Positions 35,590-48,435 are shown, counted from the stretch's first letter. The stretch: 64,000 nt of DNA from Mytilisepta virgata (GCA_028015205.1 CM051521.1:71656314-71720313); one strand, 5' to 3'. The notes: generated by a model not told the origin, from the letters alone. Translations and numbers: made by a program.

Positions 35590-38090
35590 AGTTTTTTGAA
35601 GAAAAGAAAATTTCACCATAGGGTCCCATAGTAAACCCCTAGCCTCTTTGAACTGCTCATTATACGTCTCAGTGACCCCTATCAAAAATGAATAGTATTA
35701 GGCACATCTAGAAACATTGATCTTTCATCATGGAAAATCTCAGATCCATATCTCTGACGGTTATTGAGAACTCGAACGAACAAAATCGTGCCATGTTTGG
35801 TTTCATATACAATACATGTACATTGTCAGAAAATATCAAGTTTATTTGTACGAGCCTTAGAAACGGGTGGAAATGCGAAGTTTACTGAGCATTTCTGGCT
35901 CGTTTCGCAGCAAGTACAAATAGACTTTATATTTTCTGATAATGTATATATATTGTTTTTATCCTGCAAAACTAAATTGTTATCTGTTTAGGCGAAAAGG
36001 CATGAAAATGGAACATTTATAGCTATTTTGAAGAAAAACCATTTTTGGCGCGTAACCTAGGGACACACGACGTCATAATCACTCTGAACCAGAACCCACT
36101 GCAAAATATCTTTGAATGTGAGGACAAGGGTACCAGGAGACTATATTCGGCTACTGATCCAATATCGAAAAACAATATTGGGCAGGCTATATTGATCAAC
36201 TAAAAGCATAGTTGCAGGATAAAATTCTTTCAGCAGTTCTCTAGAAGATTTCTTATGTAATTCCCATTGGCTTCTACCTTAAACTAGGTCCCCCACTTTC
36301 AGCCATTTTGAATGACATATCAGCACCACAGAAACAACACTTGGTCAACACCTTATAACAAACATTTACGCCATGTTTGGTTTAAATCCATTCAGTGGTT
36401 CTCTAGAAGATTTTTGTACCTATTTCCTATTAAGACCCTCCCTGGCAGCCACCTTATATGATGGATCAGCACCAAAGTAACAGTACCTTATAAAGACCAT
36501 TGAATATAAAGAACTAAGATGCCATATCAAAAATAATAAACTGATCAAGATTTACCATAAGTAAAACTTCTCCAAAGTGTACAAAAGTACCAACACTATT
36601 GATGGTTACTTGAGAGATATATCTGTACAATTATGTTTGATTTCAATCCATTTAGTGTTTCTCAATAAGAAGTAGTTTTTATGCATTTCCCATAGGGTCC
36701 AATTTAGTTTTTGTATGTATTTCCCATAGGTTCCCATGTTAAACTAAGTCCCCCTGCTGGAGGCTATCATGGATGACAGATAACATCAAAGTGACATCAC
36801 TTGGTCAGCACCTCATAAGGAACATTCATACCTTGTTTCATTTTAATCAATTCAGCAGTTCTCTAGAAGAAGATTTTTGTATGTATTTTACATAGGGTTC
36901 TATGTTAAACTAGAACTGTGAGTGACCTCACTGAGTGATACCCCCTGTTTGCAATACTAGGAGTTGCGCTTACAAGTTTTAAAAATGTAAAACCCTGAAG
37001 TTGGATTATCTCCGTTGGCAAGCATCCGGCAACAATTATCTTGCTTCGTGCACATCTACATATGATGCCTAACCTTCATAAAAAGTTTCATCAAATTCCA
37101 TTGAACCATTTTATTAAGTAGAAGTTGTGCTTACAAGCCTTAAACATGTGACCCTTAAGTTGGATTAGCTCCCTTTGCAAACATCTGGCAATAATTATTT
37201 TGCTTCATGAATATCTACATATGATGCCCAACCTTCATATAAAGTTACATCAAAATCCATTGAACTTACAAGCTTTAAACATGTAAAACCCTTAGGTTGG
37301 ATTATCTCCCTTTTCAAGCATCCGGGGATAATTATCTTGCTTCATGCACATAAACATATGATGCCCAACCTTCATATAAAGTTTCATCAAAATCCACTGA
37401 ATGGTTTAGGAGGAGTTGTACTTTCTAAGTTTTAAACATGTAAAACCCTTAAGTTGGATTATCTCCCTTTGCAAGCATCGAAAGATATCTATCTTGCTTC
37501 ATGCCCATCTACATATCATGACCAACATTTATATAAAGAGTCATCAAAATCTATTGAACGGTTTAGGAGGAAGTTTACACCATGTAAAACCCTTAAGTTG
37601 GATTATCTCCCTTTGCAAGTATCTGAAAATAATTATCTTGCTTCATGCACATCTACATATGATGCCCAACTTTAATATAAAGTTTCATTGAACGGTTTAG
37701 AAGGAATTGCACTTACAAGTTTAAAACATGTAAAGACTTATGTTGGATTATCTCCCTTCGCATGTATCTGACAATATTTATCTTGCTTCATGCACATCTA
37801 CATATGATGCCCAACTTTCATAAAAATCCAATGAACAGTTTAGGAGGAGTTGCACTTAAGACATATGGACATACAGACAGACGGACGGATGGACAGGGGG
37901 ATTCCTATATACCCCCCAAAACTTTGTTTGCAGGGGGTATAACTAAGTTCTCTGCTGACAGCCATGTTGGATTACAGATCGGCAACAAAGAAACAATACA
38001 TGGCCAGCACTTCACAAGGAACATTCATGCCATGTTTGGTTTCAATCCATTCACCAATTCTCTAGATTTTTTTGGGGTCAGGTGAGCTAA
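35590..38090 (+). mobile_element. F1 element interrupted by F3
   Basis: Units of the 'acttggtcagcacctcataa' subfamily (same as 43.4-44.9 and 57.2-58.2 kb) run from about 36230. The unit 'ctatgttaaacta' is broken at 36911 and resumes at 37940 as 'aactaagttctctgctgaca', with F3 between. It ends near 38090 with 'ggtgagctaataa'. Confidence 0.6.
36912..37943 (-). mobile_element. F3 element, ~150-185-bp core, six units
   Basis: The left end has 'gataccccctgtttgcaa'; the right end has a hairpin TATACCCCC ... GGGGGTATA (37908-37941) preceded by (GACG/GACA)n at 37872-37896. Between lie about six units with 'ttggattatctccctttgca', 'aattatcttgcttcatgcac' and 'atctacatatgatgcccaac'. Reverse orientation relative to F2 copy A. 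The host F1 unit is restored if the element is removed. Confidence 0.7.
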
Positions 38091-38167
38091 TAACGAGTGA
38101 GAGGCTGGCATGTATCACTCTGCTGGATTAAATTTGTCAATCAACAGCCATATAAGCACCTAAGTTG
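38091..38167. mobile_element. F1 fragment before the LINE
   Basis: 'gctggattaaatttgtcaat' and 'caacagccatataagcacct' match the F1 start at 28500-28540. The LINE joins it directly at about 38168. Confidence 0.45.
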
Positions 38168-38181
38168 ACACATCAAAAACT

Positions 38182-39453
38182 GCCATACAGACTTGTATGC
38201 TGATGACACAACTATGCATACATCAGGAAAGAGTATTGCTGATATGCAATTAAAAGTACAAGATGATCTCCAATGTGTTGAAAAATGGTGTCATGAAAAT
38301 AACATGTTCATAAATTCGGATAAGACGAAATGTATGGTTATAGGTACAAGACAAAGGCTGTGGTTCAATCAAGCAAAACCAGTTCTAACTATTGAGAATA
38401 ATATTCTTCAAAAATCATCAATTGAAAAACTTTTAGGAGTTAGAATTGACTCTAATCTGTCCTGGACAGGCCATATTAATTACTTATGTTCATCAATATC
38501 ATCTAGACTTCATTTACTCTCTAAAATTAAGAAATTTCTAAATATTGATTCAAGAAAATTATTTTATAATGGCTATATTCTTCCACTGATAGATTATTGT
38601 TGTATTATTTGGAGTGGTTGTGCTAAAAATGAGCTAGTCAGAATAATAAAATTGCAGAAAAGGGCTGCAAGACTTATTTAAATGCTGATCCACGTTCATC
38701 ATCAGCTCCACTGTTTAAACAGCTTGGGTGGATGACAGTAGAGAACAGAATCTCATACCACAAATCTGTTTTGATGCAGAAATGCCTAAAGAACGAAGCC
38801 CCTATATATCTCACTGAAAAATTTAAAGAAATGCGTCTTGCAAAAATTTACAAGTTCCAAAAGCCAAAACAGAGCTATATAAGAAATCTTTTATATACTG
38901 TAAATATGGAAATTATTGCGATGTTTTAATTATTGCGGAAATTGCGATCGGCTTAGCATCGCAATATTAAAAACTCGCATTTTGAATGCATATTTTCATG
39001 TCCGATTTATTCTATATTTGTCCCTTTGTTTTCATTTACTCAGGTAAGTTTCTGGTCATTAATTGTGGGCATGCGGAGACAGGTTAATTGGTATAGTTAT
39101 TGTTTTCGCAGCTATTATATATATAATAACATTTTGAATTGTAATTGGTTTAATCCCTTTAATTAAAACGATTACTTTAATAAAAGTTCCATTTTCAATT
39201 TTTACCCGATCTCCGATTGCAATAATAAAACCTTTTTTTCACATTGGCGGCGATCGCAATAATTAAACCTCGCAATTTTGCGTTGGGTAGAAGAATCGCA
39301 ATAATAAGTGCACGCGAAAATTTCCGAATTTACAGTATTCAGGATCTATCTTATGGAATAAGTTACCAATATCCCTGAAAAAATCAACCTCAAGTACAAG
39401 CTCATTCAAAAAAGATTTAAAAAATTACTTGTTGGAACATCAAGAAGCTGTGT
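38182..39453 (+). pseudogene. Broken reverse transcriptase C-terminal half (LINE copy 2)
   Basis: It begins inside the RT domain just before the YADD catalytic motif (LYADDTTMHTSGKS), continues through the thumb region and the LLGVRIDSNLSWTGH motif, then frameshifts after KRAARLI at about 38680. The second frame resumes MTVENRISYHK and is interrupted by the 31-bp deletion and the MITE; the last piece ('ctcaagtacaagctcattca' to the stop near 39451) follows the MITE. It cannot make an active enzyme because the upstream fingers and first catalytic Asp are absent. Confidence 0.85.
38898..39335. mobile_element. 438-bp TA-flanked MITE inside LINE copy 2
   Basis: The ends are inverted: CTGTAAATATGGAAATT on the left and, inverted, CTGTAAATTCGGAAATT on the right. 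TA flanks both sides (38896-38897, 39336-39337). LINE copy 1 at 61425-61440 shows the unfilled site with a single TA (cttttata-ta-ttcagg). The interior repeats 'attattgcg'/'cgcaataat' motifs. A Tc1/mariner or pogo superfamily source is inferred from the TA target. Confidence 0.85.
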
Positions 39454-39735
39454 AATTTTATATGTATAACAATTTTCACACACTTACTCAAACTTAAGAT
39501 ATTGTTGAGGTAATTTGAAAGATGCCAATACTATATGAATTTGTAATTTTTACCTGTTTTGAAAATTGTATATTTCATAACAATTTTTTATTTCATTTAT
39601 TCATATATGTGTGTTTGTTTGATTTTTCGTAATTGTTTGTTATATCCCATTGTATTTCATGAGGGCCTCAGTTAAGATTAGTTTTATAGCTAACTGTGTA
39701 ACCCTCTTTAAATAAAGAATTATTATTATTATTAT

Positions 39736-40100
39736 AATTATTATTAAGAAACAACAGGATTACTGGACATACTTCTGCAAGGGGTAATATTTTATTAATT
39801 TCAAGGCACCTAATGATGTAAAATGAAACTGATTACACCTTTTTCACTTTATTCTAGTATTATTAGGTACAAAGATCAACTGCTATAATGATGATGATAT
39901 AAATCGTTCATTCAAAAAATTAAGATGTATGGTTTTTCAGGTGAAATCTGAAAAATTAAAAATATCTGATTTTTCAAGATTTTTTATGATAAAAATAATT
40001 TTATGGTGGCTTAATTGAATTATATTTATTTTATGAGTTTGATATAAATAAAACTCCAAATTCATCACAAAATAATAATCTTTTAGAATTTATTGTTAAA
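39736..40100. other. TOX intron, nothing recognised
   Basis: AT-rich sequence after the LINE tail. No exon or repeat unit seen. Confidence 0.45.
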
Positions 40101-41005
40101 CAAGAGGCTCCCAAGAGCCTGAATCGCTCACCTGTTACTTTTTGTGTAAATCTTACATTAATGATTATTTTTGCTACTTAATCTATACTGCATTTTTCGC
40201 CTAAATATTAACTTGAATGGCTAAAATACAGAATCTTAAACCCAAATATATATGGTTGCTATGGACTTTCTCAATGACCTTGACTCTTGACCTTTGTTTT
40301 TGACTTGTACAGGTAAATTATAGGGTCCTTAACCCAAATATATATGGTTGCTATATGGACTTTTTCAATGACCTTCACTCTTGACCCTCCATTTTAGTCA
40401 GACCATTAGTTTTACTGATAATTACTTTTTACATGTAAATAATCTTTCAAGGCCAAAAACTCCTATAAGGGGTCAATTGACGATTTTGGTCACGACTTAT
40501 TTGTAGATCTTACTGAACATTTTTGCTGTTTACAGTTTGTCCTTATCTATAATAGTATTCAAGATAATGACCTAAAACTGCAAAATTTCCTTAAAATTAA
40601 CAATTCAGGAGCAATAACCCAACAAAGGGTTGACCAATTCGTCTGAAAATTTCATGGCAGGTAGATCTTGACCTGATGAACATTTTTAGACCTGTCAGTT
40701 TTGCTCTAACTGCTTTAGTTTTTGAGATATAAGCCAAAAACTGCAGTTTACCCCTGTTCTATTTTTAGCCATGGTGGCCATTTTTCTTGACGGACAATAA
40801 AATAAAACAAAGTTTATTCTAGATACCATAAGGATCATTCAGTCTAAGTATGGCTGTAATTGGATCAGTGGTTTCAGAGGAGAAGATTTTTTAAAAAGTG
40901 TACGAAGGATGGACGACGGACAGACGACGGACAGACAACAGATGGACGGCGGACGGACGCCAAGTCATAGCAAAAGCTCACATCCTTTTTGTCCAGTTGA
41001 GCTAA
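40101..41005 (+). mobile_element. Complete F1-ended element, mixed core
   Basis: It starts 'agaggctcccaagagcctga', has two to three 'ggttgctatggactt' units, then a 'ccatggtggccatttttctt' unit, then an expanded (GGAC/GAC/GACA) tract at 40908-40958 and the hairpin end 'agctcacatcctttttgtcc' 'agttgagct'. Both ends are recognisable. Confidence 0.65.
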
Positions 41006-42714
41006 AAATGCCTTTTTTTCTCAAATTTAGTTGGGGTAGGGGTAAAATTTTAGTTCCTGAGAATATTCAAGATGTATAAAGTGCCTTAATTTGAACAAAT
41101 ATACTCTTTGCTTTTATTTGATGCCAAATTTGTACATAATTGGGTATGTTAAGTATGATTTTAAAGCTAGCAAAGACAAATAATAAAGAAATTCAAAAAT
41201 TCCTGAAAAATATTCCATAGGGTATAAAGATGGTTCTAGTTCTAGAAAAGCGTTCCGAAATATTTGATGTTAACAAAGGGTGCACAGGGGTTATTGTAGC
41301 CCATGGACTATAAGGCTTTAGATTTTGAATTTTGGTAAGTGTTTCAACTAAATGAAGAGGGGGGGGGGGAGGATCACAGTGGCTTTCTAGTTTAATAGTT
41401 GGCCTTTCATGGGAGGTCAAAATGTACAACAATAGGTTAACACATACATGATATGACATGATAAGAGAGGTGGTCTTCTGTGGAAGAGTTTTATAACAGA
41501 GGGATTACTGAATCTAATCATTTAATCAAACAATAAATACTGAGGAAAATCTGAAGGGCCACCCAACAATCATAAATCCATACAAGAGGGACAAAACCGA
41601 AATGGGGAAGGACAACAGTAAAAGACACACAACAAAAAACTAAAACAATGATGAGCAACATGGACCCCACGAAAAAAAACCTGGGGTGAACTCAGGTGGT
41701 CTGGATGGGTTTGCAGTTCCTGCCTCTTACAAGACACAAAAAAGTGATAAAATCTTAATAATAGAATCCCATATCAATAACAAATAGGACACTCCAATAC
41801 CAATATGGTATCTCCCATAACACTGTTATCTTATAAAATAGCTTTTAAAAATCTATTAACAAATATACCAGTACAAAACCCCAAAAATGAATTATTATTT
41901 TTTAAAACAAGTTGACAATGTCTACACCTGTCAATTTAGCTGACAGCAGATGGTAAGCACATCAAATCTGATGCTTTCTTCCTATTTTTATTTAAATTTG
42001 TCGTTTTTTTGCACTGAAAATAATGACATGAAACGGTGATATATTTCTTTGTGCAACTGCATCATTTGCATACACTTTTGTACTTCTTTTGAATGTTATT
42101 ATCAGTTTGCAGTTTCTGCCATAATAAACACTTGAAAGCTCAAAAATCGATTATTAAAAGTTAAACAGTGTGCAAATTAACTAACATGTGCATCTTGTTC
42201 AACACGATAAAAGAATAGTAAATCAGCCCTAACAACACAATATCATAGAACAATCACCAATCTATTCTTTAATTGATTTATGACCCAACCTATCAATTTA
42301 TTCAACAGAGAATAAAATACTATGGATGAAATAAATTTTATAAATCCTGTGGCAGAACTTCTTTTGGCCTAATTTTTGCCCCATTCTATCTTAAAAGCAG
42401 TAAAAAATAGGAGGAATCTATTGATATAAACGTATAAATAAAAAAAAGCACAAAAAATGGTCTGGAGTAATTTTTCTTGTTTTTTTTTGTAAGGAATCAT
42501 TTTAAAACTGAACTGTATTAACTAAAAAATATGTCTCTCTTTCGTTAGTAAAATCATAACAACATATCTGTCTAACTGTAATTTTATTCTAAGATTATTA
42601 CCTTATATCAGAAAATGACATTTCATGTGATATGATTATTTTAAAATTTAAGACATTGTCTAGCTGTACTCCTATTAATGTTTTCATGATATAGTCAAAA
42701 TACTGAAAATTTGG
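41006..42714. other. TOX intron; one old repeat fragment
   Basis: A run of G at 41361-41370. 41575-41735 is a diverged copy of the repeat at 1340-1500 ('aacctggggtgaactcaggt', 'ggtttgcagttcctgc'). The rest is AT-rich with no exon. Confidence 0.45.
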
Positions 42715-42716
42715 TA

Positions 42717-43282
42717 CCGGTGTCATATGGATATTGACCTGGGGTCGGAATACCAGAAGGAATATTGACCCCTGGGTTAAATTTTCCTCATAGAATTTTG
42801 AGCCCTGTCATGGAAAAGTGACCCCCTTGTAGAAATCATTTTTTATCCACAGAAATGTGGGGTCATTTACCATGGTAAAATGAACCCCCTGTAATATTTC
42901 AAAGTTTATCCACCATGGTATTCTGACCCCCCAAAACATGGAAAAATTCAAATTCAAATTCAAATTTATTTATTGAAATAAAAATTAACCAACTGTAATT
43001 TAGAAATTTTGAAATTTATCTGATCCCCTAAACATGGAAAAATGAAACCCCTGCAATTTAAATTTTTATCTGCCATGGTATTCTGACCCCTCCCCCCCCC
43101 AACCATGGAAAAGTGAACCCCCTTTTGAAGTTTGATATAAAATGGAGGGTCTATATTCCATGGGGGTCAGAATACCATACAGGGGGAGGTCATTATTCCA
43201 AAAGGGGGGGAGGTCTATACCATGGCCAAAAACTGACCTGTGGTCAATTTTCCATGGGGGTCAAAATATCATATGACACGGG
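42717..43282. mobile_element. TA-flanked inverted-repeat element made of CCATGG/GACCCC modules
   Basis: The left end CCGGTGTCATATGGATATTG and the inverted right end CCCGTGTCATATGATATTTTG match over most of 24 bases, with TA on both sides (42715-42716, 43283-43284). Inside, a short module (about CCATGG + AAA + TGA + CCCC) recurs roughly every 30-75 bp: on the left mostly as 'catggaaaagtgaccccc' and 'ccatggtattctgacccc', on the right in inverted form ('ccatgggggtcagaatacca'). 42945-42980 is a run of 'aaattc'. No protein. Family unknown to me. Confidence 0.7.
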
Positions 43283-43364
43283 TATAAAAAATATTATGTC
43301 AAATCTGTTTTTCAGGAAGGCAATACTTTTTATTGCTAATTATGCAGTCTGCATACAAACCGGA

Positions 43365-45005
43365 GGGTCCCCGGGACCTGTATCGCTCACCTGATATTAC
43401 CATTTGTTCATTGCTAAAGGACCTTGAGGTTAACATCAATGCCATGTTTGGTTTCAATCCATTCAATAATTTGCAAGAAGAACCCGTTTGAATGTAATTC
43501 CCATAAGGTCCTACGTTAAACCAAGTCTTCCGCTGACAGCCAACACTTGGTCAGAACATCATAAGGAAAATTCATGCTATGTTTGGTTTCAATCCTTTCA
43601 GTGGTTCTCTAGAAGAAGATTTTTGTACGTATTTCCCATATGGTTTTATGTTAAACTGTGTCACAGCATCTTGATTTCAGATCTGCACCAAACTGTCAAA
43701 ATTAGTACCGGACTACCCTAGTATCATTTGAGCATGATTTGGTTTCAATGTTTGAAACGGGTTCTGAGAAGAAGCTGTTTGTATGTACTTCCCATAGGGT
43801 TCTATATTACACTATGTTCCACAGTGGTGGCCTTCTTGGATTTCAGATTGACACCAAAAACTCAAAATTAGTAGAGGACCATCCTTGTAACATTCCTGAA
43901 TGATTTAGTTTAAATATTTGAGACAGTTTCTGAGAAGAATCTGTTTGTATGTATTTCCCATAGGGTTATATGTTAAACAATGTTCCAAGGTGGCCATCTT
44001 GGATTTTGGATCAGCACCAAAAACTCGAAATTGGTAGAGGACTGCCCTAGTATCATTCGTACATGATTTTGTTTAAATGTGTGAGATTGTTTCTGAGAAG
44101 CTGTTTGTATGTATTTCCCATAGGGTTCTGTGTTAAACTATGTTCCATGGTGGCGGCATCTTGGATTTCGGATTGGCACCAAACTCAAAACTTATAGGGA
44201 TCACCCTAGTATTATTCCTGCATGATCTGGTTTCTATGTGTGAGACGGTTTCTGAGAAGAAGATGTTTGTATGTATTTCCCATAGGGTTCTATGTTAAAC
44301 TATGTTCCACAGTGGCAATTATTTTGGATTTCAGATCAGCACCAAAAACTCAAAATCAATAGAGGACCACCCTAGGATCATTTCTGCATGATTTGGTATG
44401 TTTGGGTGAGATGGTTTTTGAGAAGAAGCTATTTGTATGTATTCCCTAGAGGGTTCTATGTTAAACTATGTAACACGGTAGCGGCCATCTTGGATTTCAG
44501 ATCACCACCAAAAACTCAAAATTAGTAGAGGACCAACCTAGTACCATATGTGCATAATTTGGTATAAATGTATGAAACAGTTTCTTAGAAGAAGCTGTTT
44601 GTATGTATTTCCTATAGGATTTTCTGTTGGTGGCTGCCATCTTGGATTTCGGATCCACACCAAAAACTCAAAATTAGTAGATGACCCTCTAAGGAACATT
44701 CCCACAATATCACAACTCAATCTGCCAAGCGGTTTCTCAGAAGAAGATTTTTGAAATTTCAGCCGACCAGAACACATTATTGGCCTTGGCAGCCATGTTG
44801 AATTTCCAATCAGCACCAAAAACTCAAACTTTGTAAAGTTCCACCCAATGAACATTCCTGCCAAGTCTTGTTCCAAGTGGCCAAGTGGTTTCAGAGAAGA
44901 AGATTAAAATGTGAAAAGTTTACAGACAACGACAACGACGACTACAGACGCAAAGTGATGACGATACCTCACATGACCCTTTGGGCTCAAGTGAGATTCT
45001 ATTGC
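43365..45005 (+). mobile_element. F1 element with about nine ~170-bp units
   Basis: Start 'ggagggtccccgggacctgt' and 'atcgctcacct'. Units contain 'gaagctgtttgtatgtattt', 'cccatagggttctatgttaa', 'ggcggccatcttggatttc' and 'agcaccaaaaactcaaaatt'. It ends in a GAC tract (44926-44948) and the hairpin end 'cctcacatgaccctttggg' 'ctcaagtgag'. Both termini present though mutated. Confidence 0.7.
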
Positions 45006-46655
45006 TCACTTGTATAATGAAGCACACTGCATATTTAAATCTGTTTGTATATCAAGGCTTATAAAGGACCATACACTAATTCCTCGCTATTTTGGTAAAT
45101 ATTGGAGATGATGAAACTGTGAATTCCATAGGCTACATTATGCAAACCTATGTGCCATCACAGCCACAATAAATGTTTGAAATTTCCGCTTGTCTGTCAG
45201 CCCAAAGCCGATTAAAATTCATTCAGGCTTGCTATTTTTAAAGATACGAGTGTGCTTGGCCTCCAAAATTTTAAACTTCTGATTTAAAAGAATGATATTT
45301 CAATTCTGTTCTATTTTTGTTTTATCAAGAATTTTTAAAATTATTTATAGCTGTAATATATTTATATTCTGTACTGACCGACAAAAATTTCTGGAAATTG
45401 AAGCATGACTTGTGCTATTTGATAAATATTCTCATTTTTGGGCCTATAGAATCCTTGTTGGGTCTGCACTTTTAAAAAGTTATGGGTCCACTGGCCATAG
45501 CCCCTATGTATGCCACTCAATCAACAGAAAATAAGGAATCATTAGTAGAGGACATCCCATTCATCATATCTATAGAGTTTCAAAAGATTTGTCATGATGA
45601 TTTTAGAGGAAAACTTTGAAAATTTGATCAGTCATAATCAACAATTGAATGTGGCTGCCATTTTATTTTATCCGATCCAACCTCACTGAGAAATATTTAT
45701 AAAGGACCTTCCTTCTATTATTCCTGCCAAGTTTGGTGAATACTAGTTTCAGAGGAGACGATATGTAATTGTGATAGGCTTCAATACAAACTTATGTGTA
45801 TGCCAGGTATGCCAACCAAGGAATCTTTGTCGAGGGTCTCCCAATCATTATTCCTACAAAATTTGAAAAGATTTGGCATTGCTGTTTTAGAGTAGCAGAA
45901 ATTTGACCTATCAGAATCAACAATTGCTTGTAGAAGTCACGTTTTTTATCCAATCCAAATGAAATGAGGACCTTTTATACGGACCTTCATATATTATTTC
46001 TGTCAAGCATGGTTGTTACTGGCTTGCAATTTCAGAGGAGATGATGACCTTTTGATAGGCTTCAATACAAACTTATTTGTCAAAGTAGCCACCATGTATG
46101 TCACCCAATTAACAACAAATGAGGAATCTTTCCTATAAAGTTGGCATTGTTTTTTAGAGGAGAAGACAATTGGTTCAATGGTTTAAGAAGAGATATTGAA
46201 TTGTCTAACAAGTCTGACACCCCAGACAATAAATGGCCCTTTGAACTCGGTGGGCCAAAAAGTTACACCCCAGACAAAAACATGTTCCTAACACATAAAT
46301 AATTTCACCTTGAATTCAAAGGTCACCAACACATGCCCTCATGGTGGTTCGATATCATACCAAATACCATAAGTCTAGGTGAAAAGACATTTTTTTATGC
46401 TATATCATCTATTTGTAAAACCATTACTGCCAAGATTTGTTTAAAGTGGTTTGAGTTGCACACAAGAAGACTCTTAAAGAGGAGCAACTAAGGACTATAG
46501 CAATCAAGTCTGATTCCAATCAGTTAAGGGGTTTCAGACAAGATTTTTAAATAAATTTTACAAAAGGGTCTTATGTAAAACTAAGTTCGACAAGAAAACT
46601 TCTAAGTAAATTTCCCAAAGGGTCCTATGTTAAGCTTGTGGGCCAGGTGAGCTAA
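45006..46655 (+). mobile_element. Diverged tandem-core element, 'ataggcttcaatacaaac' type
   Basis: It starts 'gattctattgctcacttgta'. Units near 45110, 45480, 45780 and 46070 share 'gccaccatgtatgtcaccca', 'attcctgccaagtttgg' and 'gtttcagaggagac'. Last units return to F1 wording (46490-46640), ending 'gtgggccaggtgagctaata'. The period is longer (about 290-370 bp) than in other copies. Confidence 0.5.
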
Positions 46656-47425
46656 TAAAAAAAGAGTCATAAAAAATTAAACTGGCTTATGAAATAATTT
46701 GAAAATACTTGCAATTCTTTTTCATCTACAATGCGCAACAATTTGTTGTACATATATAGTAATTGAATACACTACAATAGTACATATAACATCTGCAGGA
46801 AATGTAATACTATAGGTATGACAATTGAACAAATATAACAAACAGTCTACATTTTAAACCAGCAATTATATAATTAAGATTTAAATTAAAAATAATATTT
46901 TATTTTAAACACAATTAATTTCTCCTTATATAGCCCTAAATATAATAAACTTATAAAACATTAATAACTAGTTATCTGATACAACAAACAGGATCAGATT
47001 CTGTAACCAAATAACCAAATCAAAAACAATTGACTAAATGTATAGAACTAGAAGTCCCTTACTTCATGGGCTGTAATTACGGAACAGTTAACTGCAAAAA
47101 ACTTTGTGAAATTTACACCTGCCGACTATAAACCAAATAATAAATACCAATTCTGACATTTCTATATTATAATTTTACTAAAATGACCATAATAAGTTCT
47201 CATTTCAAATAGTAATACAAAAGGGTATAAATATTCTGAAACTTACAATGGGTAGGTCCCACAGGGTTTGAAATAATATTGTTTCTGTACTAGCCTAGAG
47301 CTAGTGAAGACTGAAATTCACTTGCCCTTAATACTTTCCACTTGTCCTACCAGAAATACATCATATATCAACTGGTTTGTAGAAAGGGTATAAATTATAG
47401 TAATATTAAGCAATTTAAATGTAAC
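46656..47425. other. TOX intron, nothing recognised
   Basis: AT-rich; no exon, tandem or hairpin feature that I would support. Confidence 0.45.
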
Positions 47426-48435
47426 TGGAGGCTCACCCGAGTCTGCCCTGTATCACTCACCTAGCTTTTATTAGGCCATTTGAAAGTACAAGATATTTGT
47501 AACCTCCATAAGGCTGTTAAAGAAATGCAAATGTCAAAGTAACCTTGACATTTGACCTTTGACCTAATAAATGTGGATAATTTGTATCTGTCCTTCCATG
47601 TGAGATTCCTGTCAACTTTGGTTACAGTCTGCCAATTAGTTCCTGAGCAAATGTCCTTTCTCATATGGTTTCCAAGAAAACTTTGAGCAGCCGAAACCTT
47701 TGGTTGATCAGATATATCTCAAGCAAAAGTGGATTATTTTTACAGTGTATTGTTGTATTCAATCCTGCAAAGTTTAAAAACATTTCATAATGAAGTTTCA
47801 GAGGAAATTTTTGAAAATTGGCCAATCAAAATCAAAGATGGCCTCTGAAAGCCATGTTGTTTAACCAACCGGAACCAAAGGTAGAAGTCTTGGTAGAGGT
47901 CCTTCCATATATCATTCCTGCTAACTTTGGTTACAATCTGTCCATTTGTTTCTAAGCAAATGACAATAGTCCCGGAATCAAAGGAAACTTTGAACAGTCA
48001 AAGCTGTCCTTTGAGTATCTAAACCAAAAGCAGATTGTCGTTTGTAGAGGGTATTGCTGTCATCAATCCTGCAAATTTGCAAAATATTTCATAATGTAGT
48101 TTCAGGGGAGAAGATTTTTGAAAATTGGCCAATCAAAATCAAAGATGGCCTCTGGCAGCCATGTTGTTCATAATCCAGAACCAAAGATGGAGCTTTAATA
48201 GAGGTCCTCCCATACGTGATTCCTGCCAACTTTGGTTACAATCTGCCCATTACTTCATGAGCAATTGACAATAATTCTTTTCCCATATGGTTTCTTTGAA
48301 CAGCTGCAGCCGTGAGTTGAACATAAGAAACTCAACCAAAAGTAGAATGTTTGTAGGGTATTGTTGTCATCATTCCTGCTAACTTTCAAAACATTTCATA
48401 AGGTAGTTTCAATAAAGATTTTTGAAAATTAGCCA
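47426..48435 (+). mobile_element. F1-related element, 'aaagatggcctctg' type, 3' end joined to the minisatellite
   Basis: The start 'ggaggctcacccgagtctgc' 'cctgtatcactcacct' is followed by about three units of ~290-310 bp with 'ccaatcaaaatcaaagatgg', 'cctctggcagccatgttgtt' and 'attcctgccaactttggtta'. It stops at 'gaaaattagccaat' exactly where the 60-bp minisatellite begins, with no terminal hairpin. Confidence 0.55.

Larger units (their letters stand above)
38168..39735 (+). mobile_element. LINE copy 2, 5'-truncated, carrying a MITE
   Basis: From 'acacatcaaaaactgccata' onward this is nearly identical to LINE copy 1 from 60671, down to the shared 3' UTR ('tttcatgagggcctcag', 'aaataaagaattattatt') and (ATT)n tail. 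It lacks everything upstream of the YADD region. It differs by a single-base deletion near 38680 that shifts frame, a 31-bp deletion near 38833, a few substitutions and the 438-bp MITE at 38898-39335. Confidence 0.9.
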
